A DNA stretch of 64,000 nucleotides. Source: Pseudomonas sp. SCB32. GTDB lineage: Bacteria > Pseudomonadota > Gammaproteobacteria > Pseudomonadales > Pseudomonadaceae. The first letter of the stretch is position 1. Every line of letters begins with the position of its first letter. The stretch spans positions 2,480,001 to 2,544,000 of the forward strand of contig NZ_CP045118.1 of the NCBI RefSeq assembly GCF_009189165.1, in the 5' to 3' direction. The notes under the pieces are model-generated. The model worked only from the letters and a program-made list of their open reading frames with translations, was not told the origin of the DNA and made no database searches. The position numbers were made by a program, and so were the translations under genes. Shown in pieces: positions 8,612 through 19,144 of this stretch.

Positions 8612-8639
8612 CAAAAAAAGACCCGCCAATCGGCGGGTC
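8612..8639 (-). terminator. Rho-independent terminator of the bkd operon
   Basis: GACCCGCC / GGCGGGTC stem with a 3- to 4-base loop; on the minus strand it runs into TTTTTTT. It lies 19 bases after the lpdV stop. Confidence 0.9.
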
Positions 8640-8657
8640 AACGAGGGGGAAGTCTGA

Positions 8658-10064
8658 TCAGATGTGCAGCGCGTGCCCCAGCGCGCGCAGCGCCGCTTCC
8701 TGCACCGCCTCGCCCAGGGTCGGGTGGGCGTGGATGGTGCCGGCGATGTCTTCCAGGCAGGCATTCATTTCCAGCGACTGCACGAAGGCCGTGGACAGCT
8801 CGGAAACCGCCTTGCCCACGGCTTGCCAGCCGAGGATCAGGTGGTTGTCCTTGCGGGCCACCACGCGGACGAAGCCATCGTTGGATTCCAGGGTCATGGC
8901 GCGGCCGTTGGCGGCGAACGGGAAGCTCGCCGTCAGCACCTCATGGCCTGCGGCTTTCGCCTGCTCCGGCGACAGGCCGACCACCACCACTTCCGGATCG
9001 GTGAAGCACACCGCCGGGATCGCCGTGGGGGTGAAGGCGCGGCGCTTGCCGGCGATGATCTCGGCGACCATCTCGCCCTGGGCCATGGCGCGGTGGGCCA
9101 GCATGGGTTCGCCGGCGATGTCGCCGATGGCCCAGACATTGCGCATGGACGTCTTGCATTGCTCGTCGATCTTCACGGCGCGGCCGTTCATGTCCAGGCT
9201 CAGGCTTTCCAGGTTCCAGCCTGTGGTATTGGGGTGGCGGCCGACGGCGACCAGTACCTGGTCGGTCTCGATTACCCGCTGGGAACCTGCGCCATCCTGC
9301 ACGCGCAGACCATTGCCATCGGGCTCCAGGCCCATGACGCTGTGGCCCAGGTACAGCTCGATGCCCAGCTTGCGCAGCGCATTGGCCACCGGTTTGGTCA
9401 GCTCCTCGTCATAGGTCGGCAGGATGCGCGCTTGCGCTTCCACTACAGTCACCTCGACACCCAGCTTGCGGTAGGCGATGCCCAGTTCCAGGCCGATATA
9501 GCCGCCGCCAACCACCGCCAGGCGCTTGGGCAGCGCCTTGGGCGCCAGGGCCTCGGTGGAGGAAATCACATTGCCGCCAACCGGCAGGAACGGCAGCTCC
9601 ACGGACTTCGAGCCGGCCGCCAGCAGCATGTGTTCGGTGTGGATGTGCTGGCTGCCGCCCTCGGCGAGGTCGACTTCCACGGTCTTGCCGTCGACGACTT
9701 TTGCCCAGCCGTGCACCACGGTGACGCCGTGCTTCTTCAGCAGCGCGGCGACGCCGGTGGTCAGGCGGTCGACGATGCCGTCCTTCCATTCCACGGTGCG
9801 CTGGATGTCGATGCTCGGCGCCTGCACGCTGATGCCCAGCGGCGACTTGCCGGCGAACTCGCGGGCCTTGAGGTATTCCTCGGCGGCGTGGATCAGCGCC
9901 TTGGAGGGGATGCAGCCGATGTTCAGACAGGTGCCGCCGAGGGAGGCGCCTTCCACCAGCACGGTGCGGATGCCCAGTTGGCCGGCGCGAATCGCCGCGA
10001 CGTAGCCGCCGGGGCCGCCGCCGATCACCAGCAGGGTGGTTTCGAGAGTCTGGTTCTGTTTCAC
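8658..10064 (-). CDS. lpdV: Dihydrolipoyl dehydrogenase E3 of the branched-chain keto acid dehydrogenase
   Basis: 468 residues, a full-length flavoprotein disulfide reductase. FAD-binding [14 protein letters not shown] starts at residue 14, the redox-active disulfide is [15 protein letters not shown] near 40, the NAD-binding turn is [12 protein letters not shown] near 175, and HAHPTLGE near the C terminus gives the catalytic His-Glu pair. It reoxidises the lipoyl arms of E2 and passes electrons to NAD+. The start is GTG at 10064 with GGAGAG about 7 bases before it; there is no nearby ATG. It is the last gene of the bkd operon, 14 bp after bkdB, as in P. putida, where this E3 isoform is dedicated to the branched-chain complex. 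Confidence 0.95.
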   Translation of the reverse strand: MKQNQTLETTLLVIGGGPGGYVAAIRAGQLGIRTVLVEGASLGGTCLNIGCIPSKALIHAAEEYLKAREFAGKSPLGISVQAPSIDIQRTVEWKDGIVDRLTTGVAALLKKHGVTVVHGWAKVVDGKTVEVDLAEGGSQHIHTEHMLLAAGSKSVELPFLPVGGNVISSTEALAPKALPKRLAVVGGGYIGLELGIAYRKLGVEVTVVEAQARILPTYDEELTKPVANALRKLGIELYLGHSVMGLEPDGNGLRVQDGAGSQRVIETDQVLVAVGRHPNTTGWNLESLSLDMNGRAVKIDEQCKTSMRNVWAIGDIAGEPMLAHRAMAQGEMVAEIIAGKRRAFTPTAIPAVCFTDPEVVVVGLSPEQAKAAGHEVLTASFPFAANGRAMTLESNDGFVRVVARKDNHLILGWQAVGKAVSELSTAFVQSLEMNACLEDIAGTIHAHPTLGEAVQEAALRALGHALHI

Positions 10065-10078
10065 GGTTGGGCTCTCCG

Positions 10079-11362
10079 TCAATCGATGAACAGGGTGGCG
10101 GGATGTTCGAGCAGGGCGCGTACGGCCTGGATGAAGGCCGCCGCGTCCATGCCGTCGACCACCCGGTGATCGAAGGACGAGGACAGGTTCATCATCTTGC
10201 GCACGACGATCTGCCCGTTGACCACCATGGGCCGCTCGACCATGCGGTTGACGCCGACGATGGCTACTTCCGGCAGGTTGATCACCGGCGTGCTGACGAT
10301 GCCGCCCAGGGCGCCGAGGCTGCTCAGGGTGATGGTCGAGCCGGAGAGTTCCTCGCGGCTGGCCTTGCCATGGCGCGCGGCATCGGCGAGGCGCGCCACT
10401 TCCGCGGCGTTGCCCCACAGGTCGCGGGATTCGGCATTGCGCAGCACCGGCACCATCAGGCCGTTGTCGCTCTGGGTGGCGACGCCCAGGTGCACCGCGC
10501 CGAAGCGGGTGATCACGTCGGCCTCGTCGTCATAGCGCGCGTTGAGCTGCGGGAAGTCACGCAGGGCGACGACCAGGGCGCGGGCAATGAACGGCAGCAG
10601 GGTGAGCTTGCCGCGTGCCGTGGCGTGCTTGGCATTGAGGTGGATGCGCAGGGCTTCCAGGTCAGTGACGTCGATTTCCTCGACGTAGCTGAAGTGCGGG
10701 ATGCGCCGCTTGGCCTCGGCCATCTTCTGCGCGATCTTGCGGCGCAGGCCGATCACCGGGATCTGGTGCTCGTCGTGGCGCGCGGCATAGCCGGAGGCGA
10801 TGGTGGCGCCGCCGTGCTCCAGGAAGTGCTCCAGGTCCTCATGCGAAATGCGCCCGGCCGGGCCGCTGCCCTGCACGAACTGCAACTCCACACCCAGGTC
10901 GCGGGCGCGCTGGCGCACTGCCGGCGAGGCCAGCGGCTTCTCGCCCGGTGCGCGGCGCGGGGCCGGCGTCGGGGCGGGGCGGGTGGCAGGGGCCACCGGC
11001 TTGCTCTCGGCGCGGGGCGCGGGCTTGGGCGCTTCGGCTACCGGGGCGGGCTTGGCGGCCGGCTGGGCTGGTGCCTCTTCGTGAGCCTTGGGATGCGCGG
11101 CTTCCTTGAGGTTGCCGTGGCCTTCCACTTCCAGGCGGATCAGCTCGCCGCCGACGGCCATCACCTGGCCTGGCACGCCGCCCAGGGCGAGGATCTTCCC
11201 GGCCACGGGGGAGGGGATCTCCACCGTCGCCTTGTCAGTCATGACTTCCGCCAGCAGCTGGTCCTCGTGGACCTCATCGCCTACCTGTACGTGCCACTCC
11301 ACCAGCTCGACTTCGGCGATACCTTCGCCGATGTCCGGCATCTTGATGATGTGAGTGCCCAT
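10079..11362 (-). CDS. bkdB: Lipoamide acyltransferase E2 of the branched-chain keto acid dehydrogenase
   Basis: 427 residues in the usual E2 order. There is a lipoyl domain with the modified lysine K44 (VMTDKATVE), then an Ala/Pro-rich linker (about 95-140). A peripheral-subunit-binding domain ([15 protein letters not shown] through GRISHEDL, about 145-180) follows, and the catalytic domain ends in DHRVVDG with the active His and Asp. It transfers branched acyl groups to CoA and forms the core of the complex. Its ATG directly follows the bkdA2 stop, implying coupled translation. Confidence 0.96.
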   Translation of the reverse strand: MGTHIIKMPDIGEGIAEVELVEWHVQVGDEVHEDQLLAEVMTDKATVEIPSPVAGKILALGGVPGQVMAVGGELIRLEVEGHGNLKEAAHPKAHEEAPAQPAAKPAPVAEAPKPAPRAESKPVAPATRPAPTPAPRRAPGEKPLASPAVRQRARDLGVELQFVQGSGPAGRISHEDLEHFLEHGGATIASGYAARHDEHQIPVIGLRRKIAQKMAEAKRRIPHFSYVEEIDVTDLEALRIHLNAKHATARGKLTLLPFIARALVVALRDFPQLNARYDDEADVITRFGAVHLGVATQSDNGLMVPVLRNAESRDLWGNAAEVARLADAARHGKASREELSGSTITLSSLGALGGIVSTPVINLPEVAIVGVNRMVERPMVVNGQIVVRKMMNLSSSFDHRVVDGMDAAAFIQAVRALLEHPATLFID

Positions 11363-13677
<2,315 letters not shown>

Positions 13678-13779
13678 TCAGCGAACGGAAGAGGCCATGC
13701 CTGGCGGGCGCACCCGGCCGGGTCGGGCTACGGTGCGGGTGCCGCGCGGGGTCGCGTGGCGGGTGGCGACATCACTCAT
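13678..13779 (-). CDS. Candidate 33-residue leader ORF upstream of bkdA1
   Basis: An ATG at 13779 with GAGGA about 7 bases upstream opens a frame starting MSDVATRHATPRGTRTVARP and ending at TGA (13680), 33 bases before the bkdA1 start. The peptide is arginine-rich (7 of 33) and has no run of Val, Leu or Ile codons, so classical branched-chain attenuation is not suggested. The good ribosome site and the position in the operon leader are the only support; it could be a small protein, a leader peptide or chance. Confidence 0.35.
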   Translation of the reverse strand: MSDVATRHATPRGTRTVARPGRVRPPGMASSVR

Positions 13780-13917
13780 GGTGAGGTCCTCGGTTGTTGT
13801 AGTTGTGGATTCAGTATAGGTGTGACCGCTTGGTTTTTTGCTCCAAATTGACTAGTTCCAAGCTTACGGATTAGTGTGTTTGAACCATAAAAACAACCAC
13901 TTGTAGTACTGCTCAAA
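13780..13917. promoter_or_regulatory. Divergent bkdR-bkdA1 control region
   Basis: The 13795-13917 stretch is A/T-rich against a very GC-rich background and lies between the two divergent genes. In P. putida the Lrp-like BkdR binds this same interval. TTGACT at 13848 could be part of a bkdR-directed promoter, but no good -10 at 17 bases is seen. Confidence 0.55.
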
Positions 13918-14379
13918 ATGGCTGATCTAGACCGCACCGACCTGAAAATCCTCCGCGCCCTGGCTGACGATGGCCGCCTGTCCTGGCGCGACCTCGCGCA
14001 GAAGATCGGCCTGTCGCTGACCCCGACCCTGCGCCGGGTGCGCCGCCTGGAGGAAGAGCACTACATCCAGGGCTATTTCGCCCGCCTCGATGAAGAGCGC
14101 CTGTCCGGCGGCATGAGCGTGTTCGTCTCGGTGTCCCTGGAAAAGCAGACCGGCGACTACCTCGCGCGGTTCGAGGAACGCATCGTCCAGGCGCCCCAGG
14201 TGATGAGCTGCTTCCAGATGACCGGGGATGCGGACTACGTGCTGCGGGTGGTGGTGAAGGACCTGTCGGCCTACCAGCTGTTCCTGACCAATACGCTGAC
14301 GCAGATTCCGGGGGTGGCGGGGATCAAGTCGGCCTTTGCGTTGAAGTCGGTGATGTTGCGCTCGGCGCCGCCGATTTGA
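13918..14379 (+). CDS. bkdR: Lrp/AsnC-family activator of the bkd operon
   Basis: 153 residues: an N-terminal winged HTH (LDRTDLKILRALADDGRLSW then LAQKIGLSLTPTLRRVRRLE, residues 4-45) and a C-terminal RAM ligand-binding domain (MSVFVSVSLEKQTGDYL onward, with GDADYVLRVVVKDL). It is divergent from bkdA1 in the same place as the known P. putida bkdR, which activates the operon in response to L-branched-chain amino acids. The start at 13918 has no strong Shine-Dalgarno. Confidence 0.93.
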   Translation: MADLDRTDLKILRALADDGRLSWRDLAQKIGLSLTPTLRRVRRLEEEHYIQGYFARLDEERLSGGMSVFVSVSLEKQTGDYLARFEERIVQAPQVMSCFQMTGDADYVLRVVVKDLSAYQLFLTNTLTQIPGVAGIKSAFALKSVMLRSAPPI

Positions 14380-14428
14380 GGCGGAGCGCGTGATAAAATC
14401 GCGCACTCGCGAACGTACGGAAGGTTCG

Positions 14429-15301
14429 ATGGACAAGACACAGATCGACAAGCATATCGAGAGCAGCTTCCAGAGCCTTTCTCCGACCCTGCAGCGCGCA
14501 GCGCGCTTCGCCCTCGATCACCCCAATGAAATCGCCCTCGAATCCATGCGCACCGTGGCCGCCAAGGCCAAGTTGCAGCCTGCGTCGATGCTGCGCCTGG
14601 CCCGGCAGCTGGGCTTCGACAGCTATGAGGACTTCCGCCAGATATACCGGGGGTGGCTGACCGAGCGCGACTCGCCGTTCTCCCGTCGCGCCGATGCCTT
14701 GCGCAAGCGCTCTCACGATGACCAGAACACCGGGCTGATCGCCGAGATGCTGCATACCGAGCTGGGCAACCTGGAGGAAACCTTCAGCGCCGAGCGTCAC
14801 GCGCAGATACTTGCGGCCCATGCGCTGCTCACCAACGCCAAGCACATCTACGTGGTGGGCCTGCGGAGCCTGTTCCCGGCGGCGTACTACTTCAGTTACG
14901 TGTGCGGGATGTTCCTCAATAACACCACGCTGCTGAGCGGTATCGGCGGTTCCTTTGCCGATGAGTTGCGCCGGATCGGTCCGGACGACGCACTGGTCGC
15001 TTTCAGCTACCACCCCTATGCACAGGATGCCCAGCGCGCGGTGCAGTTCTCACGCGAGCGCGGTGCGCAGGTCGTTGCCATCACGGACAGCCCGGTGTCG
15101 CCCATCGCGGCGCCGGCCGACGTGCTGGTGGTGGTGCGCAATTCCACGCCCTCGCTGTTCCCGTCGGTCGTGCCGGCGTTGGCGGTCTCGCAGACCCTGG
15201 CCGGTCTGCTGGTAGCCAACAGCAACGAAGACAGCCTGCGTGAAATCGCCAATAGCGAAGCGCAACTCAAGAGCTTCCAGGTCTACATCGACAAGGCTTG
15301 A
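14429..15301 (+). CDS. MurR/RpiR-family transcriptional regulator
   Basis: 290 residues. The N-terminal RpiR HTH spans about 1-80 (QSLSPTLQRAARFALDHPNEIALESM with the recognition part KLQPASMLRLARQLGFDSY), and the C-terminal SIS domain (KHIYVVGLRSLFPAAYYFSY near 138; VVAITDSPVSPIAAPADVLV near 213) would bind a phosphorylated or amino-sugar-like effector. I start at 14429 (GGAAGG just upstream) rather than the in-frame ATG at 14390, which sits in the bkdR tail spacer. It is adjacent to the amine cluster and convergent with its aminotransferase, so it may control that cluster; a local role with bkdR is less likely. Confidence 0.9.
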   Translation: MDKTQIDKHIESSFQSLSPTLQRAARFALDHPNEIALESMRTVAAKAKLQPASMLRLARQLGFDSYEDFRQIYRGWLTERDSPFSRRADALRKRSHDDQNTGLIAEMLHTELGNLEETFSAERHAQILAAHALLTNAKHIYVVGLRSLFPAAYYFSYVCGMFLNNTTLLSGIGGSFADELRRIGPDDALVAFSYHPYAQDAQRAVQFSRERGAQVVAITDSPVSPIAAPADVLVVVRNSTPSLFPSVVPALAVSQTLAGLLVANSNEDSLREIANSEAQLKSFQVYIDKA

Positions 15302-15408
15302 GCTGGCGCCCGCTTCACTGGGCGGCGTGGTTGCGTGCGCCGACCAACCGCGCACCGTTGCCACCATTCAGGATGATCTGATCCACTTGCCGGCGATGTC
15401 ATTGGGCT

Positions 15409-15441
15409 TTCCGAGCGAGCCTTTGTGAGGCTTGCTCGGAA
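15409..15441. terminator. Hairpin between convergent rpiR-type and aminotransferase genes
   Basis: TTCCGAGCGAGCC pairs with GGCTTGCTCGGAA (one mismatch, 7-base loop). It lies between two converging genes and can serve both, although neither side has a long T run. Confidence 0.5.
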
Positions 15442-15484
15442 CACTAAAGGCCGCGTTGCACGGCCAGGCGCTGCTGTAGTGAAC

Positions 15485-16816
15485 TCAGCGGAGGCCGGCG
15501 ATGCTTTCGTCCAGCGCTCCGGCGAGCGTCTCCACGGCCTGCTGCAACTGCTCCTCACTGCTGATGAAAGGCGGGGCGAGCAGCACGTGGTCGCCGTTGA
15601 TGCCGTCGACGGTGCCGCCGGACGGGTAGCAGATCAGACCGCGCGACTGGGCTGCCTGCTTGATGCGCGCATGCAGCCGTCGATCTGCCGGGAAGGGCTG
15701 GGCGGTATCGCGTCGGGCGACCAGCTCGATGGCCTGGAACAGGCCGCGGCCGCGAATGTCGCCGACATGTGGATGATCGGCGAAGCGTTCCTGCAGCTGG
15801 CCACGGAGGAATTCCCCGCGCTGGCGCACCTGGGCGCAGAGGTTCTGTTCGATGATTTCGCGCTGTACCGCCAGTGCGGCGGCGCATGCCAACGGATGGC
15901 CAATGTAGGTGTGGCCGTGCTGGAAGCTCCCGCTGCCACGGGTGATGGCGTCGACGATGCGGTCGCTGGCCATCACCGCGCCGATGGGCTGGTAGCCGCC
16001 GCCGAGTCCCTTGGCCAGGGTCAGCAGGTCGGGTACCACGCCTTCGACACTGAAAGCGTGGTAGTGGCCGGTACGGCCGATGCCGCACATCACCTCATCG
16101 AGGATCAGCAGCACACCGTAGCGGTCGCACACTTCGCGCATGCCCCGCAGGTAGCCCGGCAGCGGCTCCAGGGCGCCGGAGGTCGCGCCCACCACGGTTT
16201 CGGCAACGAATGCGGCGACCCGCTCGGGGCCGAGTTCCAGCAGGCACTGCTCGAATTCGGCCACCAGTCGGGCAACGTAGTCCGCATCGCTTTCGCCGGC
16301 CTGGCGATAGCGGTAGGGGTAGCAGGGCGACACCTGGGTGCTGGGCATCAGCAGCGGTTCGTAGAGTTTGCGCCGTGGCAGGTTGCCGCCGATGGCCAGC
16401 GCGCCCAGGGTGTTGCCGTGATAGCTCTGACGGCGCGAGACGAACTGCACGCGCTGCGGTTCGCCATTCTCGACATGGAACTGGCGGGCCATCTTCAGCG
16501 CGGTTTCCATGGCCTCGGACCCGCCCGAGAGGAAATACACATTGCCCAGCTCGGCGGGGCTCTGGCTGGCCAGCAGGCTTGCCAGCCGCTCGGCGGGCTC
16601 GCTGGTGAAGAAGCTGGTATGGGCGTATTCCAGCTTGTCCATCTGTTCGCGGATCGCCGCGATCACCGCCGGATGGCCGTGGCCCAGGCACGAAACCGCG
16701 GCACCACCGGAACCATCGAAGTAGCGACGACCGTGGGCATCGAACAGGTAGCAGCCTTCACCGCGCAGGGCGACCTGCAGCGGCTGGGCGGGAGCGCGAT
16801 GGAAGATGTGTGTCAT
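15485..16816 (-). CDS. Class III PLP aminotransferase (aspartate aminotransferase family)
   Basis: 443 residues with the class III fold: DAHGRRYFDGSGGAAVSCLGH near 27-47, SGGSEAMETALKMAR near 95, ILDEVMCGIGRTG near 220 (aspartate that contacts the PLP ring nitrogen) and LAKGLGGGYQPIGAV near 250 with the Schiff-base lysine. The family includes omega-amino acid:pyruvate and diamine aminotransferases. AAGGA lies upstream of the chosen ATG at 16816. It has its own promoter region with the operator motif described at 16866, so it is a separate unit from the ABC/ALDH operon but shares its probable control. Confidence 0.9.
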   Translation of the reverse strand: MTHIFHRAPAQPLQVALRGEGCYLFDAHGRRYFDGSGGAAVSCLGHGHPAVIAAIREQMDKLEYAHTSFFTSEPAERLASLLASQSPAELGNVYFLSGGSEAMETALKMARQFHVENGEPQRVQFVSRRQSYHGNTLGALAIGGNLPRRKLYEPLLMPSTQVSPCYPYRYRQAGESDADYVARLVAEFEQCLLELGPERVAAFVAETVVGATSGALEPLPGYLRGMREVCDRYGVLLILDEVMCGIGRTGHYHAFSVEGVVPDLLTLAKGLGGGYQPIGAVMASDRIVDAITRGSGSFQHGHTYIGHPLACAAALAVQREIIEQNLCAQVRQRGEFLRGQLQERFADHPHVGDIRGRGLFQAIELVARRDTAQPFPADRRLHARIKQAAQSRGLICYPSGGTVDGINGDHVLLAPPFISSEEQLQQAVETLAGALDESIAGLR

Positions 16817-16865
16817 GGCGGTGTCCTTGTCTGCTCGGGCAGCGGCGAAAGCGTCTGGAATTATC

Positions 16866-16901
16866 TGATTCATTTTTGCTTGGTGTGATTCATATGTTTC
16901 A
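16866..16901 (-). promoter_or_regulatory. Operator-like repeat upstream of the aminotransferase (copy 1)
   Basis: Read on the minus strand: TGAAACA, 2 bases, TGAATCA, 13 bases, TGAATCA. The same three elements with identical spacing occur at 25122-25157 in front of the aldehyde dehydrogenase. The two TGAATCA boxes are 20 bp apart, about two helical turns, a geometry common for AraC-type regulators. The last box ends 50 bases before the ATG at 16816. Confidence 0.6.
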
Positions 16902-16904
16902 TTT

Positions 16905-17702
16905 TCAGGCGCAGGCCAGGCTGCTGCTGCCCCGTTGCAGGGCACCGCTGAGGAAGGTCTGCAGGCGCTCGCTGCGCGGTGCCTGGAACAGGCGCGAAGG
17001 CGGGCCCTGTTCCTCGATGCGGCCCTGGTGCAGGAAGATCACCTCGCTGGAGACCTCGCGGGCGAAGCCCATTTCGTGGGTCACCATGATCATGGTGCGG
17101 CCCTCGCTGGCCAGGCCCTTGATCACTCCGAGCACCTCTCCGACCAACTCCGGGTCCAGCGCCGAGGTGGGTTCGTCGAGCAGGATCATTTCCGGGTCCA
17201 CGGCCAGGGCGCGGGCGATGGCGACGCGCTGCTGCTGGCCGCCGGAGAGTTGCGCGGGATAGCTGCGGGCGAATCGCTCCGGGTCCATGTGCACCTTGCG
17301 CAGACAGCTCAGCGCCTTCTCCGTGGCCTGGGCGCGACTCAGGCCCTGGACGCGCATCGGCGCGGCGATGACGTTGTCGAGCACGGTCAGGTGCGCCCAC
17401 AGGTTGAAGTTCTGGAACACCATCGCCAACTGTGTGCGCAGGTGCCGCAGCTGCCGGCCGTCTTTGACTTGCAGGCTGCCGTCGTGCAGGCGTTTCATCG
17501 CCAGCGGTTGGCCGTCCCAGATGATTTCACCGGCATTCGGCCGTTCCAGCAGGTTGAGGCAACGCAGGAAGGTGCTCTTGCCCGATCCGCTGGAGCCGAT
17601 CAGGGTGATCACGTCGCCGGGGTTGGCCACCAGCGAGACGCCCTTGAGCACTTCGTGGTCGCCATAGCGTTTGTGGATGTCATTGACCTTCAGGGTCGGC
17701 AT
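16905..17702 (-). CDS. Polar amino-acid ABC transporter, ATP-binding subunit
   Basis: 265 residues with all ABC motifs: Walker A GSSGSGKS near 37, Q-loop MVFQNFNLW near 93, signature LSGGQQQRVAIARALA near 150, Walker B MILLDEPTSALDPEL near 171 and the H-loop MVTHEMGFAREV near 205. Closest in style to HisP/ArtP/OccP of the basic amino-acid and opine importers. It is the last gene of the minus-strand run that starts with the aldehyde dehydrogenase; 20 bp separate it from the permease gene. Confidence 0.93.
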   Translation of the reverse strand: MPTLKVNDIHKRYGDHEVLKGVSLVANPGDVITLIGSSGSGKSTFLRCLNLLERPNAGEIIWDGQPLAMKRLHDGSLQVKDGRQLRHLRTQLAMVFQNFNLWAHLTVLDNVIAAPMRVQGLSRAQATEKALSCLRKVHMDPERFARSYPAQLSGGQQQRVAIARALAVDPEMILLDEPTSALDPELVGEVLGVIKGLASEGRTMIMVTHEMGFAREVSSEVIFLHQGRIEEQGPPSRLFQAPRSERLQTFLSGALQRGSSSLACA

Positions 17703-17721
17703 GTCGGGTCTCCGTGGGATG

Positions 17722-18435
17722 TCAGGCGGCGCGCGGGCGCAGGTAGGCGAGCCAGCGGTGCTCGGCGAAGCGGAAGAGCAGGAAGATCAGGCTGGTGAAC
17801 GCCGCATAGAGCAGCAGCGCGGCGATGTAGGCCTCGTAGGGCGAGGCGTAGCGCATGCTGATCGAGCGGCTCACACCGGCCAGGTCGAGCAGGGTGATGC
17901 TCGATGCCAATGCGGTGGCGTGCAGGGTCAGGATCACCTCGTTGCTGTAGGCCGGAATCGCTCGACGCATGGCCCCCGGAAGAACGATGTGGACCATTTG
18001 CGCCCAGCGGGTCATGCCCATTGCGCGTGCTGCCTCGATCTCGCCATGGAAGGTCTTGAGGATGCAGCCGGCGAGGATCTCGATGGTGTAGGCGGCGGTG
18101 TTCAGGGCCAAGGCCAGCCAGGCGCAGACGTAGGCCTCGCGCAGGTACTGCCAGGCCCAGCCATTGCGGATCCAGGAAATTTCCGCCAGGCCGAAGTAGA
18201 TGATGTAGATCTGCACCAGCAGTGGCGTGCCGCGCATGACGTAGGTGAACAGCCACACCGGCGCGCGCAACCAGGGGTTGCCGGAGGCGCGCAGCAGCGA
18301 AAGCGGAATCGCCAGCGCCAGCCCGACCAGCAGTGAAACGAGGAACAGCTGGACTGTCAGCAGCAGGCCGGTGGTACGGACACCGTCGCTGAACAGGAAG
18401 AGTTGCAGGTTATCCAGAACCAGTTGCCAGTTCAC
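17722..18435 (-). CDS. Polar amino-acid ABC transporter permease (HisM-like)
   Basis: 237 residues with about five membrane helices and the conserved cytoplasmic EAA loop EAARAMGMTRWAQMVHIVLPG near 133 that docks on the ATPase. The motif MRGTPLLVQIYIIYFG near 67 is typical of HisM/OccM. The start is GTG at 18435, overlapping the upstream permease stop as GTGA, with AAGGAG in front. The pair of permeases suggests a heterodimeric pore of the histidine/lysine/arginine/opine type. Confidence 0.92.
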   Translation of the reverse strand: MNWQLVLDNLQLFLFSDGVRTTGLLLTVQLFLVSLLVGLALAIPLSLLRASGNPWLRAPVWLFTYVMRGTPLLVQIYIIYFGLAEISWIRNGWAWQYLREAYVCAWLALALNTAAYTIEILAGCILKTFHGEIEAARAMGMTRWAQMVHIVLPGAMRRAIPAYSNEVILTLHATALASSITLLDLAGVSRSISMRYASPYEAYIAALLLYAAFTSLIFLLFRFAEHRWLAYLRPRAA

Positions 18436-19139
18436 AGGGTGATCTCCTTGCTGCCTGCCGCATAGCGTGCGGCCAGCAGGCGCAGCACGAGTACCGACAG
18501 GGTGCTCAGCAGTAGATAGATAAAGGCCGCCACCAGCAGCAGTTCCAGACCGTGACCGGTGGCCTTGCCGGCGGCTCGGGAAAGGAAGATCAGCTCATTG
18601 AGACTGACCATCGAGGTGATGGCCGTGGCCTTGAGCATCACCAGCCAGTTGTTGCCGATGCCGGGCAGGGCGTAGCGCATCATCTGCGGGAAGACGATGT
18701 GGAAGAACACCTGCAGGCGTCCGAAGCCGAAGGCCAGGGCCGACTCGGCCTGACCCTTGTCGACCGCGAGGAAGGCGCCGCGAAAGGTTTCCGCGAGATA
18801 GGCCGAATAGATCACGCCAAGAATCGTCACGCTGGCGACGAAGGCGTCGATATCCACGTTGGACACGCCCAGGCGCTGGGTCAGCAGGTTCAGCGCGGTC
18901 TGGCCGCCGTAGTAGAGGAACAGCAGCCAGACGAAGTCCGGCCCGCTGCGCATCAGGGTGGTGAAGACCGTTGCCGTCCGGGCCAGCGGACGCCAGCGCG
19001 ACAGTTTGCCGGCGGCTACCAGCAGCCCCAGCAGCAGCGCCACGGCCAGCGAGCACAGGCCGACCTTGATGGTCACCAGGGTGCCGGCGAGGATGCTGTC
19101 GGCGTAGCCATACAGCCATTGGTTGGAAATAGTCTGCAT
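18432..19139 (-). CDS. Polar amino-acid ABC transporter permease (HisQ-like)
   Basis: 235 residues, five membrane helices, with LMRSGPDFVWLLFLYYGGQ near 60 and the EAA-type loop GQAESALAFGFGRLQVFFHIVFPQ near 130. A GTG at 19148 is in frame and overlaps the flavoprotein stop codon. I prefer the ATG at 19139 because GGGAG stands 8 bases before it and directly abuts the GTG. Partner of the HisM-like subunit downstream. Confidence 0.9.
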   Translation of the reverse strand: MQTISNQWLYGYADSILAGTLVTIKVGLCSLAVALLLGLLVAAGKLSRWRPLARTATVFTTLMRSGPDFVWLLFLYYGGQTALNLLTQRLGVSNVDIDAFVASVTILGVIYSAYLAETFRGAFLAVDKGQAESALAFGFGRLQVFFHIVFPQMMRYALPGIGNNWLVMLKATAITSMVSLNELIFLSRAAGKATGHGLELLLVAAFIYLLLSTLSVLVLRLLAARYAAGSKEITL

Positions 19140-19144
19140 GGTGC

